Part shown: one piece after another, positions 16,554 through 25,383 of the stretch
Position numbering within the stretch: the stretch's first letter is position 1
Layout: the number at the start of each line of letters is the position of its first letter
NCBI GenBank assembly: GCA_030446775.1
Contig: JAUJMQ010000018.1
Coordinates: 1 to 41,961, forward strand
DNA: 41,961 bases
Reading direction: 5' to 3'
DNA from: Egibacteraceae bacterium
Lineage (GTDB): Bacteria > Actinomycetota > Nitriliruptoria > Euzebyales > Egibacteraceae
The notes under the pieces: model-generated
The model's input: only the letters and a program-made list of their open reading frames with translations
Told to the model about the DNA's origin: nothing
Databases searched by the model: none
Position numbers and translations under genes: made by a program

Positions 16554-19184
16554 ATGGTGGTGTGCGCGCAGTGCGGGGAGGACAACCCGGACCGGGCGCG
16601 CTTCTGCCTGGCCTGCGGCGCTCCGCTGGCGGCCACCCCGACGGCGGAGGTGCGCAAGACCGTCACGGTCCTGTTCGCCGACGTGACGGGATCCACGGCG
16701 CTGGGCGAGCAGCTCGACCCCGAGGCGCTGCGCACGCTCATGCTGCGCTACTTCGACGCGATGGCGTCCGTGATCGCCCGCCACGGCGGCACGGTCGAGA
16801 AGTTCGTCGGCGACGCCGTCATGGCGGTCTTCGGCGTCCCGCGGGTCCACGAGGACGACGCCCTCCGGGCGGTGCGGGCCGCGCTGGAGATGCGCGAGGA
16901 GCTCGACCGCCTCAACACCGAGCTCGAGGCCCTCTACGGCGTCCACCTGCAGATCCGCACGGGCGTCAACACCGGCGAGGTCGTCGCGGGGCGGGCCGGT
17001 GACCCCACGCTGGTGAGCGGCGACGCGGTCAACCTCGCGGCACGCCTCGAGCAGGCCGCCGCATCAGGCGAGATCTACCTGGGACCGGTGACCCATGAGC
17101 TCGTCCGCGACGCCGTGATGGCCGAGCCCGGGGCGGCCCTGTCGCTGAAGGGCAAGTCGTCCCCGGTGACCCCCTGGCGGCTGGAGGCGGTCATGGCGGC
17201 GGCGCACGGACGTGCCCGTCGCTTCGACACCCCCTTCGTGGGGCGCCGCCAGGAGCTCGAGCTGCTGGCCTGGGCGTTCGAGCGGGTGCTGCGCGAGCAG
17301 GCCTGCCACGTCGTCACGCTGCTCGGTGCCGCCGGAGTCGGCAAGAGCCGTCTCGTCACCGAGGCCCTCGCCCACGTGCGCGACCGCGCCGACGTCCTGG
17401 TCGGCCGCTGCCTGCCCTACGGGGAGGGCATCACCTACTGGCCGGTGTCCGAGATCGTCCGGCAGGCGAGCGGGATCGGGGAGACCGACGACGCCGCGAC
17501 GGCGCTGGGCAAGCTCCGGCGGGCGCTCGGCGCAGACACCGACGGCGGTGGCGGTGCCGTCGAGCGCGTCGCGACGGAGGTGGCGGCGCTGCTCGGCCTC
17601 GGAGGTCGACGCCAGGGCAGCGACGGCACCTGGGCGGTGCGCAAGCTGCTCGAGGCGCTGGCACGACGGCGCCCCCTCGTCGTGGTGTTCGAAGACCTGC
17701 ACTGGGCCGAGCCGACGCTGCTCGACCTGGTCGAGCACGTCGCGGACTGGTCGCGCGACGCCCCGCTGCTCCTGCTCGCCGTCGCCCGGCCGGAGCTGCT
17801 CGACGAGCGACCCGGCTGGGGCGGCGGCAAGCTCAACAGCACCTCGCTGCTCCTCGAGCCGCTCGACCCCGGTGAGTGCCAGACGCTGCTGAGCGGGCTG
17901 CTCGGCAGCGCCTCGGTGGACCGCACCGCGGCCGAGCGCATCACCGCCGCGACGGCGGGCAACCCCCTGTTCCTGGAGGAGATGCTGCGGATGCTCGTCG
18001 ACGACGGGCTGCTGCGCCGCACGGGCAGCGGCTGGGCGCCGACGGCCGACCTCGACTCGGTCGCCATGCCGCCGACCGTGACCGCCCTGCTGACCGCCCG
18101 GCTGGACCGGATCGACCGGCCGGAGCGCGAGGTCCTGGACCGGGCCGCCGTGGTCGGCGAGACGTTCGAGCGCGGCGCCGTCATCGCGCTCGCGCCCGAG
18201 GTCGAGCAGGCCGGCGTCCCCGCCCGGCTGCTCGCCCTCGTCCGCAAGGAGCTGCTGCGGGCGGGCGCGGCCGTGTCCGTCGAGGACGAGGTGTTCGCGT
18301 TTCGCCATCTGCTCGTCCGTGACGCCGTCTACGCCGCGCTGCCCAAGACCGTGCGCGCCGACCTGCACGAGCGCTTCGCGCGGTGGCTGGAGGGCGTCAC
18401 CCCGTCACGCAACCTGGAGTACGACGAGGTGATCGCCTACCACCTTGAGCAGACGGTCTCGCTGCGTGGCGAGCTCGGGGTCCACGGCCACAGCGAGCGC
18501 CGGCTCGCCGAGTCCGCCGCCCGGCGCCTGGCGGCCGGGGGCCGGCGCGCGTTCGGCCGTGGCGACATGCCCGCCGCCGTGAAGCTGCTGCGCCGCTCGA
18601 TCGCCCTGCAGCCCCCCGACGACGCCGGCGGCGCGGACCTGCTGCTGACGCTCGGCACCGCGATGACCGAGACCGGCGACCTGCAGTCCGCGCAGGCCGC
18701 GATGGACCGGGCCGCCGGGATCGCCGCCACGGTCGACGACGCCGGCGCCCGCGCTCGCGTCCGCCTCGGCCAGCTGTGGCTGCGCTCGTCGCTGGACCTG
18801 GACGGCTGGGCCGCGGACGCCGAACGGGAGGCCACCGAGGCGCTGGCCGTGTTCCGCGCGCTCGACGACGACCAGGGCAAGGCCCGCGCCGAGGCCCTGC
18901 TCGCCGAGGTGCTCTACCTGCGCTGCCACGTCGCCGACAGCGAGGCGGCGCTGCGCCGGGCCGCCGCCCACGCCGAGCGGGCCGGCGACCTCCACGAGGC
19001 CATCCAGGCCGTCGCCGCGTTGGCCTTCGCCGCCGTCGACGGGCCCCTGCCGGTCGGCGAGGGGATCGCCCGTTGTGAGGAGATCCTCCGCCGCTACGAC
19101 GGTCACCGCTCCGTCGAGGCCCGGACGCTGCGGGCGCTGGCGCTGCTGCGCGCGATGGGCGGCGAGCTCGACGCGGGCCGGTAG
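16554..19184 (+). CDS. class III adenylate cyclase-AAA ATPase-TPR protein, truncated by an in-frame TAG
   Basis: The 876-aa observed frame opens with a zinc ribbon (CAQCGEDNPDRARFCLACG). A class III cyclase domain follows at about 35-200, with metal-binding Asp in VLFADVTGSTALG and KFVGDAVMAVFG. An AAA/NB-ARC-like ATPase starts near 220 (FVGRRQELELL), with Walker A GAAGVGKSR and Walker B VVVFEDLHWAEP. A TPR-like C-terminus follows. These proteins make cAMP and are thought to respond to a signal through the ATPase-TPR part. The frame stops at TAG 19182-19184, but the same frame continues beyond it with matching helical repeats to 19751. The tail of about 190 residues therefore looks lost by a stop plus two frameshifts. 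The start is ATG at 16554, the first codon before the zinc ribbon. Confidence 0.88.
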   Translation: MVVCAQCGEDNPDRARFCLACGAPLAATPTAEVRKTVTVLFADVTGSTALGEQLDPEALRTLMLRYFDAMASVIARHGGTVEKFVGDAVMAVFGVPRVHEDDALRAVRAALEMREELDRLNTELEALYGVHLQIRTGVNTGEVVAGRAGDPTLVSGDAVNLAARLEQAAASGEIYLGPVTHELVRDAVMAEPGAALSLKGKSSPVTPWRLEAVMAAAHGRARRFDTPFVGRRQELELLAWAFERVLREQACHVVTLLGAAGVGKSRLVTEALAHVRDRADVLVGRCLPYGEGITYWPVSEIVRQASGIGETDDAATALGKLRRALGADTDGGGGAVERVATEVAALLGLGGRRQGSDGTWAVRKLLEALARRRPLVVVFEDLHWAEPTLLDLVEHVADWSRDAPLLLLAVARPELLDERPGWGGGKLNSTSLLLEPLDPGECQTLLSGLLGSASVDRTAAERITAATAGNPLFLEEMLRMLVDDGLLRRTGSGWAPTADLDSVAMPPTVTALLTARLDRIDRPEREVLDRAAVVGETFERGAVIALAPEVEQAGVPARLLALVRKELLRAGAAVSVEDEVFAFRHLLVRDAVYAALPKTVRADLHERFARWLEGVTPSRNLEYDEVIAYHLEQTVSLRGELGVHGHSERRLAESAARRLAAGGRRAFGRGDMPAAVKLLRRSIALQPPDDAGGADLLLTLGTAMTETGDLQSAQAAMDRAAGIAATVDDAGARARVRLGQLWLRSSLDLDGWAADAEREATEALAVFRALDDDQGKARAEALLAEVLYLRCHVADSEAALRRAAAHAERAGDLHEAIQAVAALAFAAVDGPLPVGEGIARCEEILRRYDGHRSVEARTLRALALLRAMGGELDAGR

Positions 19185-19751
19185 TGCCTGGACCGCAGCA
19201 TCGAGCGGTTCACCGACCTGGGGCAGGTCTACTGGCTGGCGACGACCGACTGGGTCGCCGGCCGGGTCGAGCTGCTCGCCGGTGACACGGCGGCGGCGGA
19301 GCGGGCGCTGCGCTCCGGGCTGCAGCGGCTGCAGCGGCTGGGCGAGGCGTCCTTCCTGTCGGCGGTCGCCGCCGCCCTGTCGGCCGTCGTGGCGCCCCGG
19401 CACGCCGGCGAGGCGGAGGAGCTGGCCGAGCTGGCGCGGCGCAGCGCCGGGCCCGACGACATCGATGCCCAGGTGCGCTGGCGTGTGGCCACGCCGGAGG
19501 TGCGCCGGCATCGCCGGCGACCACGGCCACCGCCGTCCGCACCGCGGCAGAGGCGGTCGAGCTGTGCCAGGGCACGGACGCGCTGGTCCTGCGCAGAGGC
19601 GCTGCTGTGCCTGGCGTCGGCGTTCCGCGCGGCCGGCGACGCGGGAGCCGCGGACGCCGCCGGAGACCGGGCCGAGTCGCTGCGACGGCGCAAGGGCATC
19701 GTCGTCGCCGCGGCGCGGCCCACGCAGACGCCGGCCTCCTCGCGGCGGTGA
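19185..19751 (+). pseudogene. detached TPR tail of the adenylate cyclase-ATPase gene
   Basis: After the TAG the frame reads on as CLDRSIERFTDLGQVYWLA, AGDTAAAERALRSGLQRL and HAGEAEELAELARR, typical of the tail of this family. It slips near 19505 into TAVRTAAEAVELCQGTD, and slips back near 19594 into AEALLCLASAFRAAGDAG, ending LRRRKGIVVAA. The second slip fits loss of two bases (GC) in CGCGCAG. No good start codon lies here, so it is the remainder of the gene at 16554. Confidence 0.7.
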
Positions 19752-19784
19752 CCGGCGGCGAACCCGACGTCGACAGGCGTGCGC

Positions 19785-20563
19785 TCAGCGCACGACGCGG
19801 ACCTCGCCGGTCGCCGGCACACGGGTCCGCCGGGCCGCCAGCCGGTCGCACGCGCGGGCGAACAGCGCGGCGTCGCGCACCGCGCAGCAGCGCGGGTCGT
19901 TGTTGAAGTAGACGTAGACGTCGTCGTCGTCCCCGGCCAGGCGGCCGCGAGGTCGCGGGCGCGCGCGGCCAGCGTCTGGGGTGCGTAGCACGGCTGCGGT
20001 GACGACAACCCCCAGTGGAAGCGGACGTAGCCCCACGCCGCGGTCCGCTGCCGGGGAGTGATCCACCGCGACGCCCGGTCGGCCCAGCAGCGCCGCGCCG
20101 TGGGCGGCGAGGACCTCGTAGACGTCGTCGCGCCACCACGAGTCGTGGCGCAGCTCGACGGCTACCCGGACCGCGGCCGGGAACTCGTCGAGCGCCGCCG
20201 CCAGGCGGGCGGTGTCACGGTGGAACCGCTCCGGCAGCTGGACGAGCACCGGCCCGAGCTTGCCGCCGAGGCCCGGCGCTGCGCAGCAGTTGTGCGACCG
20301 GCTCGGCGGGGTCGACGAGCCGCTTGAGGTGCGACAGGTAGCGGCTGGCCTTGACCGCGAGGACGAAATCGTCGAAGGGTACGCCGCGCCCACTGCTCGA
20401 ACGTCTCGCGCGACGGCAGCCGGTAGAAGCTGTTGTTGAGCTCGACGGTCCGGAACCGCTGCGCGTAGTGCTCCAGCCACGCCACCTGCTTGCCCTCGGC
20501 CGGGTAGAAGGCACCGCGCCAGTCGCGGTACTGCCAGCCCGAGGTGCCGATCCACGCCTTCAC
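19785..20563 (-). pseudogene. DUF72 (YecE-like) protein, at least four frameshifts
   Basis: The GTG at 20563 opens KAWIGTSGWQYRDWRGAFYP and RFRTVELNNSFYRLPSRE, the DUF72 hallmark. The protein then continues in other frames: PFDDFVLAVKASRYLSHLKR, then LGPVLVQLPERFHRD and VAVELRHDSWW, then WGYVRFHWGLSSPQPCY, and finally DDVYVYFNNDPRCCAV to the stop at 19785. Each piece is a well-preserved DUF72 motif and the order is correct, so one gene is present but broken by indels near 20390, 20285, 20040 and 19945. DUF72 proteins adopt a TIM-barrel-like fold of unclear function. The intact motifs favour sequence errors or very recent decay. Confidence 0.8.
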
Positions 20564-20646
20564 GCCCCGGGCCTACCCCGCCAACGGGCGTGCGACGACC
20601 GCCGGCGCTCGCCCCGGCTTCCGTCCGGCAGCAGCGGTGGGACGCG

Positions 20647-21421
20647 TCAGCCGCGGGGACTGGCGCCGCGCGCGCGGCGGGCCTGCGCGACCGCCGCGGC
20701 GGTCCCGCCCGTCCACGGCTCGCCGTGACCCGGGAGCACGACGTCGGCAGCGACCTCAAAGAGACGGTCCAGGGAACGCAGCGCCCGCTCGTCGTCGGTG
20801 TTGACGCCCGGCAGCATCAACCCCGGACCGCGGCGGCGCGTGTACGGGTCGAACGTCACGAGGGCGTCGCTTGCGAACAGCACCCCCGGTCCGACAGGTG
20901 CAGCGCCGCGCTGCCGCGCGTGTGGCCCGGCACCGCGACGACGGTCGCCGTGGACGTCCAGGGTCGCGCCGTCGTCGAACGCCCGCTGGCTGCGCAGGTC
21001 CGGGTGAACAACAGGCCCGCGAGCGTGGAGTGCAGCAGCCACGGCCAGCTGCGCGGATCGACGTACAGGCGCAGCGGGGGAACCGACGATTGCCGGGCCC
21101 GGCGTCGTCGCCCGACACGTGGACCTGCGCGCCCGTCTGGGCGCGCCTGCCCGGTCTGTGAAGCCGAGGTGGTCGGCGTGGGCGTGGGTCAGCACGACCG
21201 CCTCGACGTCGGACAGCGACCGGCCCAGCGCGGCCACCACGTCGACGAGCTGCCCCCACTGGCCCGGCATGCCGGCGTCGACAAGCGTCAGTCGGTCGCC
21301 GTCGCTGATCACATACCAGTTGACGTAGCCGGAGCCGAGCCGGTGCACGCCGGGGTGCGACCTCCACCCAGAGACTTTCCGTCGCCGCCGCGGGCGCCCG
21401 CTGCCCGTCCGCCCTGGGCAC
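20647..21421 (-). pseudogene. metallo-beta-lactamase-fold hydrolase, several frameshifts
   Basis: Pieces in three frames add up to one MBL-fold protein. They are a start MPRADGQRAP at 21421, then GVHRLGSGYVNWYVISDG, the metal-binding motif VVLTHAHADHLGF, TGAQVHVSGDDAGP, PLRLYVDPRSWPWLLHST, VPGHTRGSAALHLSD and FASDALVTFDPYT. It ends LPGHGEPWTGGT before the stop at 20647. The motif order matches MBL hydrolases that cleave esters or thioesters. As written, the last part joins without a stop to the upstream ferredoxin reductase frame, which I regard as an artefact of an indel near 21470, not a fusion. At least five indels are needed to explain the sequence. Confidence 0.75.
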
Positions 21422-21452
21422 GAAACCCCCACTGCGGACCGCGGCAGGAGGG

Positions 21453-22503
21453 CTACAGGTTGGAGGGCCGGGAACAGCTTCGCGGACGGGTCGATGACCG
21501 TCGCCGCGTTGTTGACCGCGGTCGCGGCCTCGCCGAACCCGACGGAGATCAGCCGCACCTTACCTTCGTAGTCGGTGATGTCACCGGCGGCGAACACCCG
21601 GTCGAGGTTGGTCCGCATCGTCGTGTCGACGACGACGTGGCGCTTGCGCTGCTCGACGCCCCAGCGCTTGATCGGACCGAGGTCGGCGGTGAAGCCGAGC
21701 GCCGCGACGACAGCCTGGACCTCCAGCGTCGTGCGTTCGTCGGTGCGGTTGTCGAACACCTCGACGCTGCGGACGCGATCCTCCCCGCAGATCCGCGCCA
21801 CCTCGGTGTGGGTGAGCACCTGCACCGACGACGCCATCACCTGCGCGACCGTGTGCTCGTGGGCGCGGAAGGTGTCGCGGCGGTGGATGAGCGTGATGGA
21901 CTTCGCGATCGGCTCGAGGTTCAACGCCCAGTCGAAGGCGCTGTCACCCCCGCCGACGATGAGCACGTCCTGGTCGGCGAGGTCGCCGAGCCGCGGCACG
22001 AAGTAGCGCAGCCCGCGGCCCTCGAAGGTCTCGGCGTCGGGCAGTGGGCGCGGGGTGAAGGTGCCGATCCCTCCGGTGATGATCGCCGCCCGGCAGCACA
22101 CCGTCGTGCCGCGGTGCGACGTGACCGTGAGCGCGCCGTCGGGGTTGTGCAGCAGGTCCTCGGCGCGGTGGTTGAGCAGGTACACGGGGGCGAAGGGGGC
22201 GGCCTGGGCGACCAGGTTGTCGATGAGGTCCTGACCCTTGATCGCCGGAAAGCCGGCGACGTCGTAGATCAGCTTCTCCGGATACAGCGCCGTGACCTGC
22301 CCGCCGGCCTCCGGCAGCGAGTCCATGAGCGCGACCCGCAGGCCTCGGAAGCCGGCGTAGTAGGCGGCGTACAGGCCGGCGGGACCGGCTCCGATGATGA
22401 GCAGGTCCACGTCATGCGCGTCGGAGGCGGCCCGGCCGTCTCCCTCGCCATCTCCCGTGGCCGACCTCGGCCCTGCCGCCGCCGGCCCTGGCTCCGCCTG
22501 CAC
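21453..22503 (-). CDS. thioredoxin-reductase-like ferredoxin-NADP(+) reductase
   Basis: The protein has FAD-binding IIGAGPAGLYAAYYAGFRG, the family segment SLPEAGGQVTALYPEKLIYD, an NADP-binding VLIVGGGDSAFDWALN and VFAAGDITDYEGKVRLIS near the end. The redox-active CxxC of true thioredoxin reductases is missing, which places it with TrxR-like ferredoxin/flavodoxin-NADP reductases (YumC type). It transfers electrons between NADPH and ferredoxin in the cytosol. The start is GTG at 22503 with GGAGG five bases upstream. The body is intact, but the natural stop is not in frame. A TAG at 21453-21455 in the next frame fits the expected C-terminus after AKLFP, whereas the observed frame reads on to 20647. 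Confidence 0.85.
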
Positions 22504-22690
22504 TCGCGCCTCCGGGGGTCGTCGCGTCGGTGGCGGTCACTGTCGCACGCCGACGGATCGGCGACCACCGCGCCCGTCGACCGGGGCCGCGGACAGCGAC
22601 GCCCGGGCAAGCGCGACGGTGGCTGCCCGCATCCGGCCCAGCCCGGGATGAGAGCAGGCGTCGACCGCGCGCGACCGCGCGCCGCCGGCG

Positions 22691-22912
22691 CTACCGCGTG
22701 GCGCTGTCGCCCTGGCCCTCGAGCAGCGAGCGCACCTCGGCGGCGCGGTAGCGCCGGTGCCCTCCCAGGGTCCTGATCGACGACAGCTTCCCCGACTTCG
22801 CCCATCGCGTGACGGTCTTGGGGTCGACGCGGAACAGCTTCGCCACTTCGGACGGCGTCAGCAGCTCGTCGTCGCTGCGTTCGCTGTCCACTCGCGTCCC
22901 GATCACGGTCAT
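22691..22912 (-). CDS. bldC: BldC-family MerR-like DNA-binding regulator
   Basis: The 73-aa protein matches BldC closely from memory: LLTPSEVAKLFRVDPKTVTR, WAKSGKLSSIRTLGGHRRYR, AAEVRSLLEG. It is a single winged helix-turn-helix domain without an effector domain. In Streptomyces BldC binds direct repeats and holds back development; in non-differentiating actinobacteria its role is less clear. The ATG at 22912 has GAGAGG and GGCGGG upstream. It is divergent from the valine dehydrogenase gene, and the 272-base region between them carries several inverted repeats. The order bldC-vdh-purM-purF resembles that in Streptomyces. Confidence 0.93.
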   Translation of the reverse strand: MTVIGTRVDSERSDDELLTPSEVAKLFRVDPKTVTRWAKSGKLSSIRTLGGHRRYRAAEVRSLLEGQGDSATR

Positions 22913-22935
22913 GTACCCGCCTCTCTGTCGACCCG

Positions 22936-22953
22936 GACCGCTGCAGAGCGGTC
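22936..22953. promoter_or_regulatory. 18-bp inverted repeat in the bldC leader
   Basis: GACCGCT-GCAG-AGCGGTC is a 7-4-7 perfect inverted repeat, 23 bases upstream of the bldC start codon. It could be a leader hairpin near the ribosome binding site or an operator for a dimeric repressor. Confidence 0.4.
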
Positions 22954-23004
22954 ATAGCGGGTGATCTTCTCAACAGGGTAACGCTGAGTGACCCGGCTTG
23001 TCAC

Positions 23005-23036
23005 CCAGGTGGGGGGTCTTTTTTTACCCCACCTGG
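23005..23036. promoter_or_regulatory. 10-bp-stem hairpin with a T-rich loop between bldC and vdh
   Basis: CCAGGTGGGG (23005-23014) pairs perfectly with CCCCACCTGG (23027-23036); the 12-base loop is GGTCTTTTTTTA. It is preceded by GTGAC-N7-GTCAC (22988-23004). It lies between two divergent start codons, so it is not an ordinary terminator. It may be an operator, a leader attenuator for vdh, or a bldC promoter element. Confidence 0.45.
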
Positions 23037-23184
23037 ACCAGGCGCCGGTCCCCCGGGGCAGCGGCTCGATGCCGGCGCTTACCATGCGGGGGACCACGGC
23101 GGCCCGCCCGGCGATCCCGGACCCCCCGCCACGGCCCGGCCCGCACGACCTGCGGCGCCTCGCGGCAGAAAGGACCCGGCAGCG

Positions 23185-24258
23185 ATGGAGGGACCCTTCA
23201 GCGTCCTGGACGGTCACGAGCAGGTCGTGTTCGGCAACGACCCGCAGACGGGACTGCGCTGCATCATCGCGATCTACTCGACGGCCCTGGGCCCGGCCCT
23301 CGGGGGCACGCGCTTCTACCCCTACGCCAGCGAGACCGACGCGCTCGTGGACGTCCTGCGCCTGTCCAAGGCGATGGCCTACAAGGCCGCCTGCGCCGGT
23401 CTGGACCTCGGCGGCGGCAAGGCGGTGATCCTCGGCGACCCCGCCACCGGCAAGACCGAGGGCCTGCTGCGCGCCTACGGCCGCATCGTGCAGAGCCTGG
23501 GCGGGCGCTACGTCACCGCCTGCGACGTCGGCACGTACCCCGCCGACATGAACGTCGTGAAGCGCGAGACGCGCTGGGCGTCTGGCGCCGACACGATCGA
23601 GGGCGGCTCGGGAGACTCCAGCGTCCTGACCGCCTACGGCACCTACGTCGGCATCAAGGCCTGCCTCGAACGCGTCTTCGGCAGCGACAGCCTCGCCGGC
23701 CGACACGTCGCCGTGCAGGGTGTGGGCAAGGTCGGCGGCAAGCTCGTCGAGCACCTCGCCGCCGAGGGCGCGCGCCTGACCGTCGCCGACGTCGACGAGG
23801 AGGCGGCCGCCCGCGTCGCCGAGCGCTCCGGCGCCGAGATCGTCGGCAACGACAAGGTCTCAGCGGTCGACGCCGACGTGTTCAGCCCGAACGCGCTGGG
23901 CGCCGTGCTCGACGACACGACGATCCCGCGGCTGCAGTGCCGGGTCGTCGCCGGCGCCGCGAACAACCAGCTGCTCGAGCCCCGGCACGGCGACGCGCTC
24001 GGCGAGGCGGGGATCCTGTACGCCCCCGACTACGTCATCAACGCGGGCGGGCTCATCCAGGTCGCCGACGAGCTGCACCGCGACGGCCCGAATCTCGCGC
24101 GCGCCCGCGGCCGCGTCGAGGGCATCGGCCGGCGCCTGCACGAGGTGTTCGAGTTCGCCGACACCCAGCGCATCTCCACCGAGGCCGCTGCCGAGCTCCT
24201 CGCCGAGCGCCGCATCGCCGCGATCGGCCGCCTGCGCCGCTTCTACCTCCGCCCCTGA
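23185..24258 (+). CDS. vdh: Leu/Val/Phe (branched-chain) amino acid dehydrogenase
   Basis: The 357-aa length is normal for valine/leucine dehydrogenases. The N-terminal catalytic domain shows TALGPALGGTRFYPY and the active-site region KAACAGLDLGGGKAVI; TACDVGTYPADMN follows. The C-terminal Rossmann fold has VAVQGVGKVGGKLVEHL and ends with APDYVINAGGLI. It deaminates branched-chain amino acids oxidatively with NAD. The ATG at 23185 follows AAAGGA by ten bases. It is divergent from bldC and overlaps the purM stop by 16 bases tail to tail. The symbol is by synteny with Streptomyces; a leucine dehydrogenase is equally possible. Confidence 0.92.
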   Translation: MEGPFSVLDGHEQVVFGNDPQTGLRCIIAIYSTALGPALGGTRFYPYASETDALVDVLRLSKAMAYKAACAGLDLGGGKAVILGDPATGKTEGLLRAYGRIVQSLGGRYVTACDVGTYPADMNVVKRETRWASGADTIEGGSGDSSVLTAYGTYVGIKACLERVFGSDSLAGRHVAVQGVGKVGGKLVEHLAAEGARLTVADVDEEAAARVAERSGAEIVGNDKVSAVDADVFSPNALGAVLDDTTIPRLQCRVVAGAANNQLLEPRHGDALGEAGILYAPDYVINAGGLIQVADELHRDGPNLARARGRVEGIGRRLHEVFEFADTQRISTEAAAELLAERRIAAIGRLRRFYLRP

Positions 24259-25316
24259 CCCAGGCCGGCGAGGCGGACGCGGCCGGAGGTGTCGACGCCG
24301 CCGCACACCCAGGCGTCGACGTCGCGGCCGCGCAGGTGCTCCACCGCTTCCCGGCCGTCCGCGACGATCGCGAGCATCCCCGCGCCCATGTTGAACGTGC
24401 GCCACATCTCGTCGTCGGGCACGCGGCCCGCCCGCCGGAGGACCTCAAACACCATCGGCGGGGTGAACGTCGTCGTGTCGACGACCGCGCCGAGGCCGGC
24501 GGGCAGGACGCGCGGGAGGTTGCCGGCGATACCGCCCCCGGTGACGTGGCACAAGGCGTGGACCTCGGTGTTGGCCACCAGGTCCAGGCAGTCCACGCAG
24601 TAGATCCGCGTCGGGCGCAGCAGTGCCTCGCCCAGGCTCTGCAGCCGCAACCCGTGGTCGTCGTCGAGGTCCATCCCCTCGGTGATCCGCCGCGCCAGCG
24701 AGTAGCCGTTGGCGTGCAGGCCGGTGGACGCCATCGCCACGACCGCGTCCCCGGGGCTCACCCGCTGCGGCCCGAGCAGGGCGTCGCGCTCGACGACCCC
24801 GACGCCGAATCCGGCGACGTCGTAGGAGTCGGCGGCGAGCACACCGGGGTGCTCGGCCGTCTCACCGCCGAGCAGCGCGCAGCCGGCCCGCTCACAGCCG
24901 TCAGCCACCCCCGCGACGATCTGCTCGACCGCGGCGGGGTCCAGGCGCCCCACTGCGATGTAGTCGAGCAGGAACAGCGGCTTGGCGCCCGGCACCACGA
25001 GGTCGTCGACGACCATCGCGACGAGGTCCACGCCGATGGTGTCGTGACGACCCATCCGCCGGGCGATCTCGATCTTGGTGCCGACCCCGTCGGCGGCGCT
25101 GACGAGCACGGGGTTGCGCCAGCGCCTGCCCGGCAGTGCGAACAGCCCACCGAAGCCGCCGACCGACCCGAGCACCCCCTCGGTGGCGGTGCGCTCGACG
25201 TGCGGGCGGATCCGCGCGACGACCGCCTCCGCGGCGGCGAGGTCGACCCCCGCCGCGGCGTAGGTCAGCGGCTCCGGGGAACCGGCTGTGCGGGGGTCGG
25301 GCGGCGGCGTGGTCAC
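24243..25316 (-). CDS. purM: phosphoribosylformylglycinamidine cyclo-ligase (AIR synthetase)
   Basis: The 357-aa protein carries PurM signatures: LTYAAAGVDLAAAEAVVAR, LVSAADGVGTKIEIARRMGR, DLVAMVVDDLVVPGAKPLF, ALLGGETAEHPG, STGLHANGYSLARR and CHVTGGGIAGNLPRVLP. It performs the ATP-dependent closure of FGAM to AIR, the fifth step of purine synthesis. The start is GTG at 25316; a GAGG sequence inside the tandem repeat just upstream can serve as ribosome binding site. It is downstream of purF, 54 bases away, in one operon. The gap is made almost wholly of the 29-base repeat. Confidence 0.96.
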   Translation of the reverse strand: MTTPPPDPRTAGSPEPLTYAAAGVDLAAAEAVVARIRPHVERTATEGVLGSVGGFGGLFALPGRRWRNPVLVSAADGVGTKIEIARRMGRHDTIGVDLVAMVVDDLVVPGAKPLFLLDYIAVGRLDPAAVEQIVAGVADGCERAGCALLGGETAEHPGVLAADSYDVAGFGVGVVERDALLGPQRVSPGDAVVAMASTGLHANGYSLARRITEGMDLDDDHGLRLQSLGEALLRPTRIYCVDCLDLVANTEVHALCHVTGGGIAGNLPRVLPAGLGAVVDTTTFTPPMVFEVLRRAGRVPDDEMWRTFNMGAGMLAIVADGREAVEHLRGRDVDAWVCGGVDTSGRVRLAGLGQGRR

Positions 25317-25383
25317 GCCTGCACCTCAAGCGCCGGGCGGCTCACGCCTGCACCTCAAGCGCCGGGCGGCTCACGCCTGCACC
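25314..25383. repeat. 29-base tandem repeat (2.4 copies) filling the purF-purM junction
   Basis: Units at 25314-25342 and 25343-25371 are identical; a third begins CACGCCTGCACC at 25372 inside the end of purF. Each unit contains the 24-base repeat also found at 8452-8475. On the coding strand each unit carries GTGCAGGCGTGA, so the last codons and stop of purF and the GTGA around the purM start are duplicated. Confidence 0.85.

Noticed and set aside
20647-22503. A single 618-residue reductase/metallo-beta-lactamase fusion
   Set aside because: The reductase part ends at its usual place (AKLFP) and the MBL part has its own start in another frame. The join depends on an indel near 21470, and a stop codon lies in the adjacent frame.
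23005-23036. Rho-independent terminator
   Set aside because: The hairpin lies between two divergent starts and the T-run is in the loop, not after the stem, so it was kept as a regulatory candidate instead.
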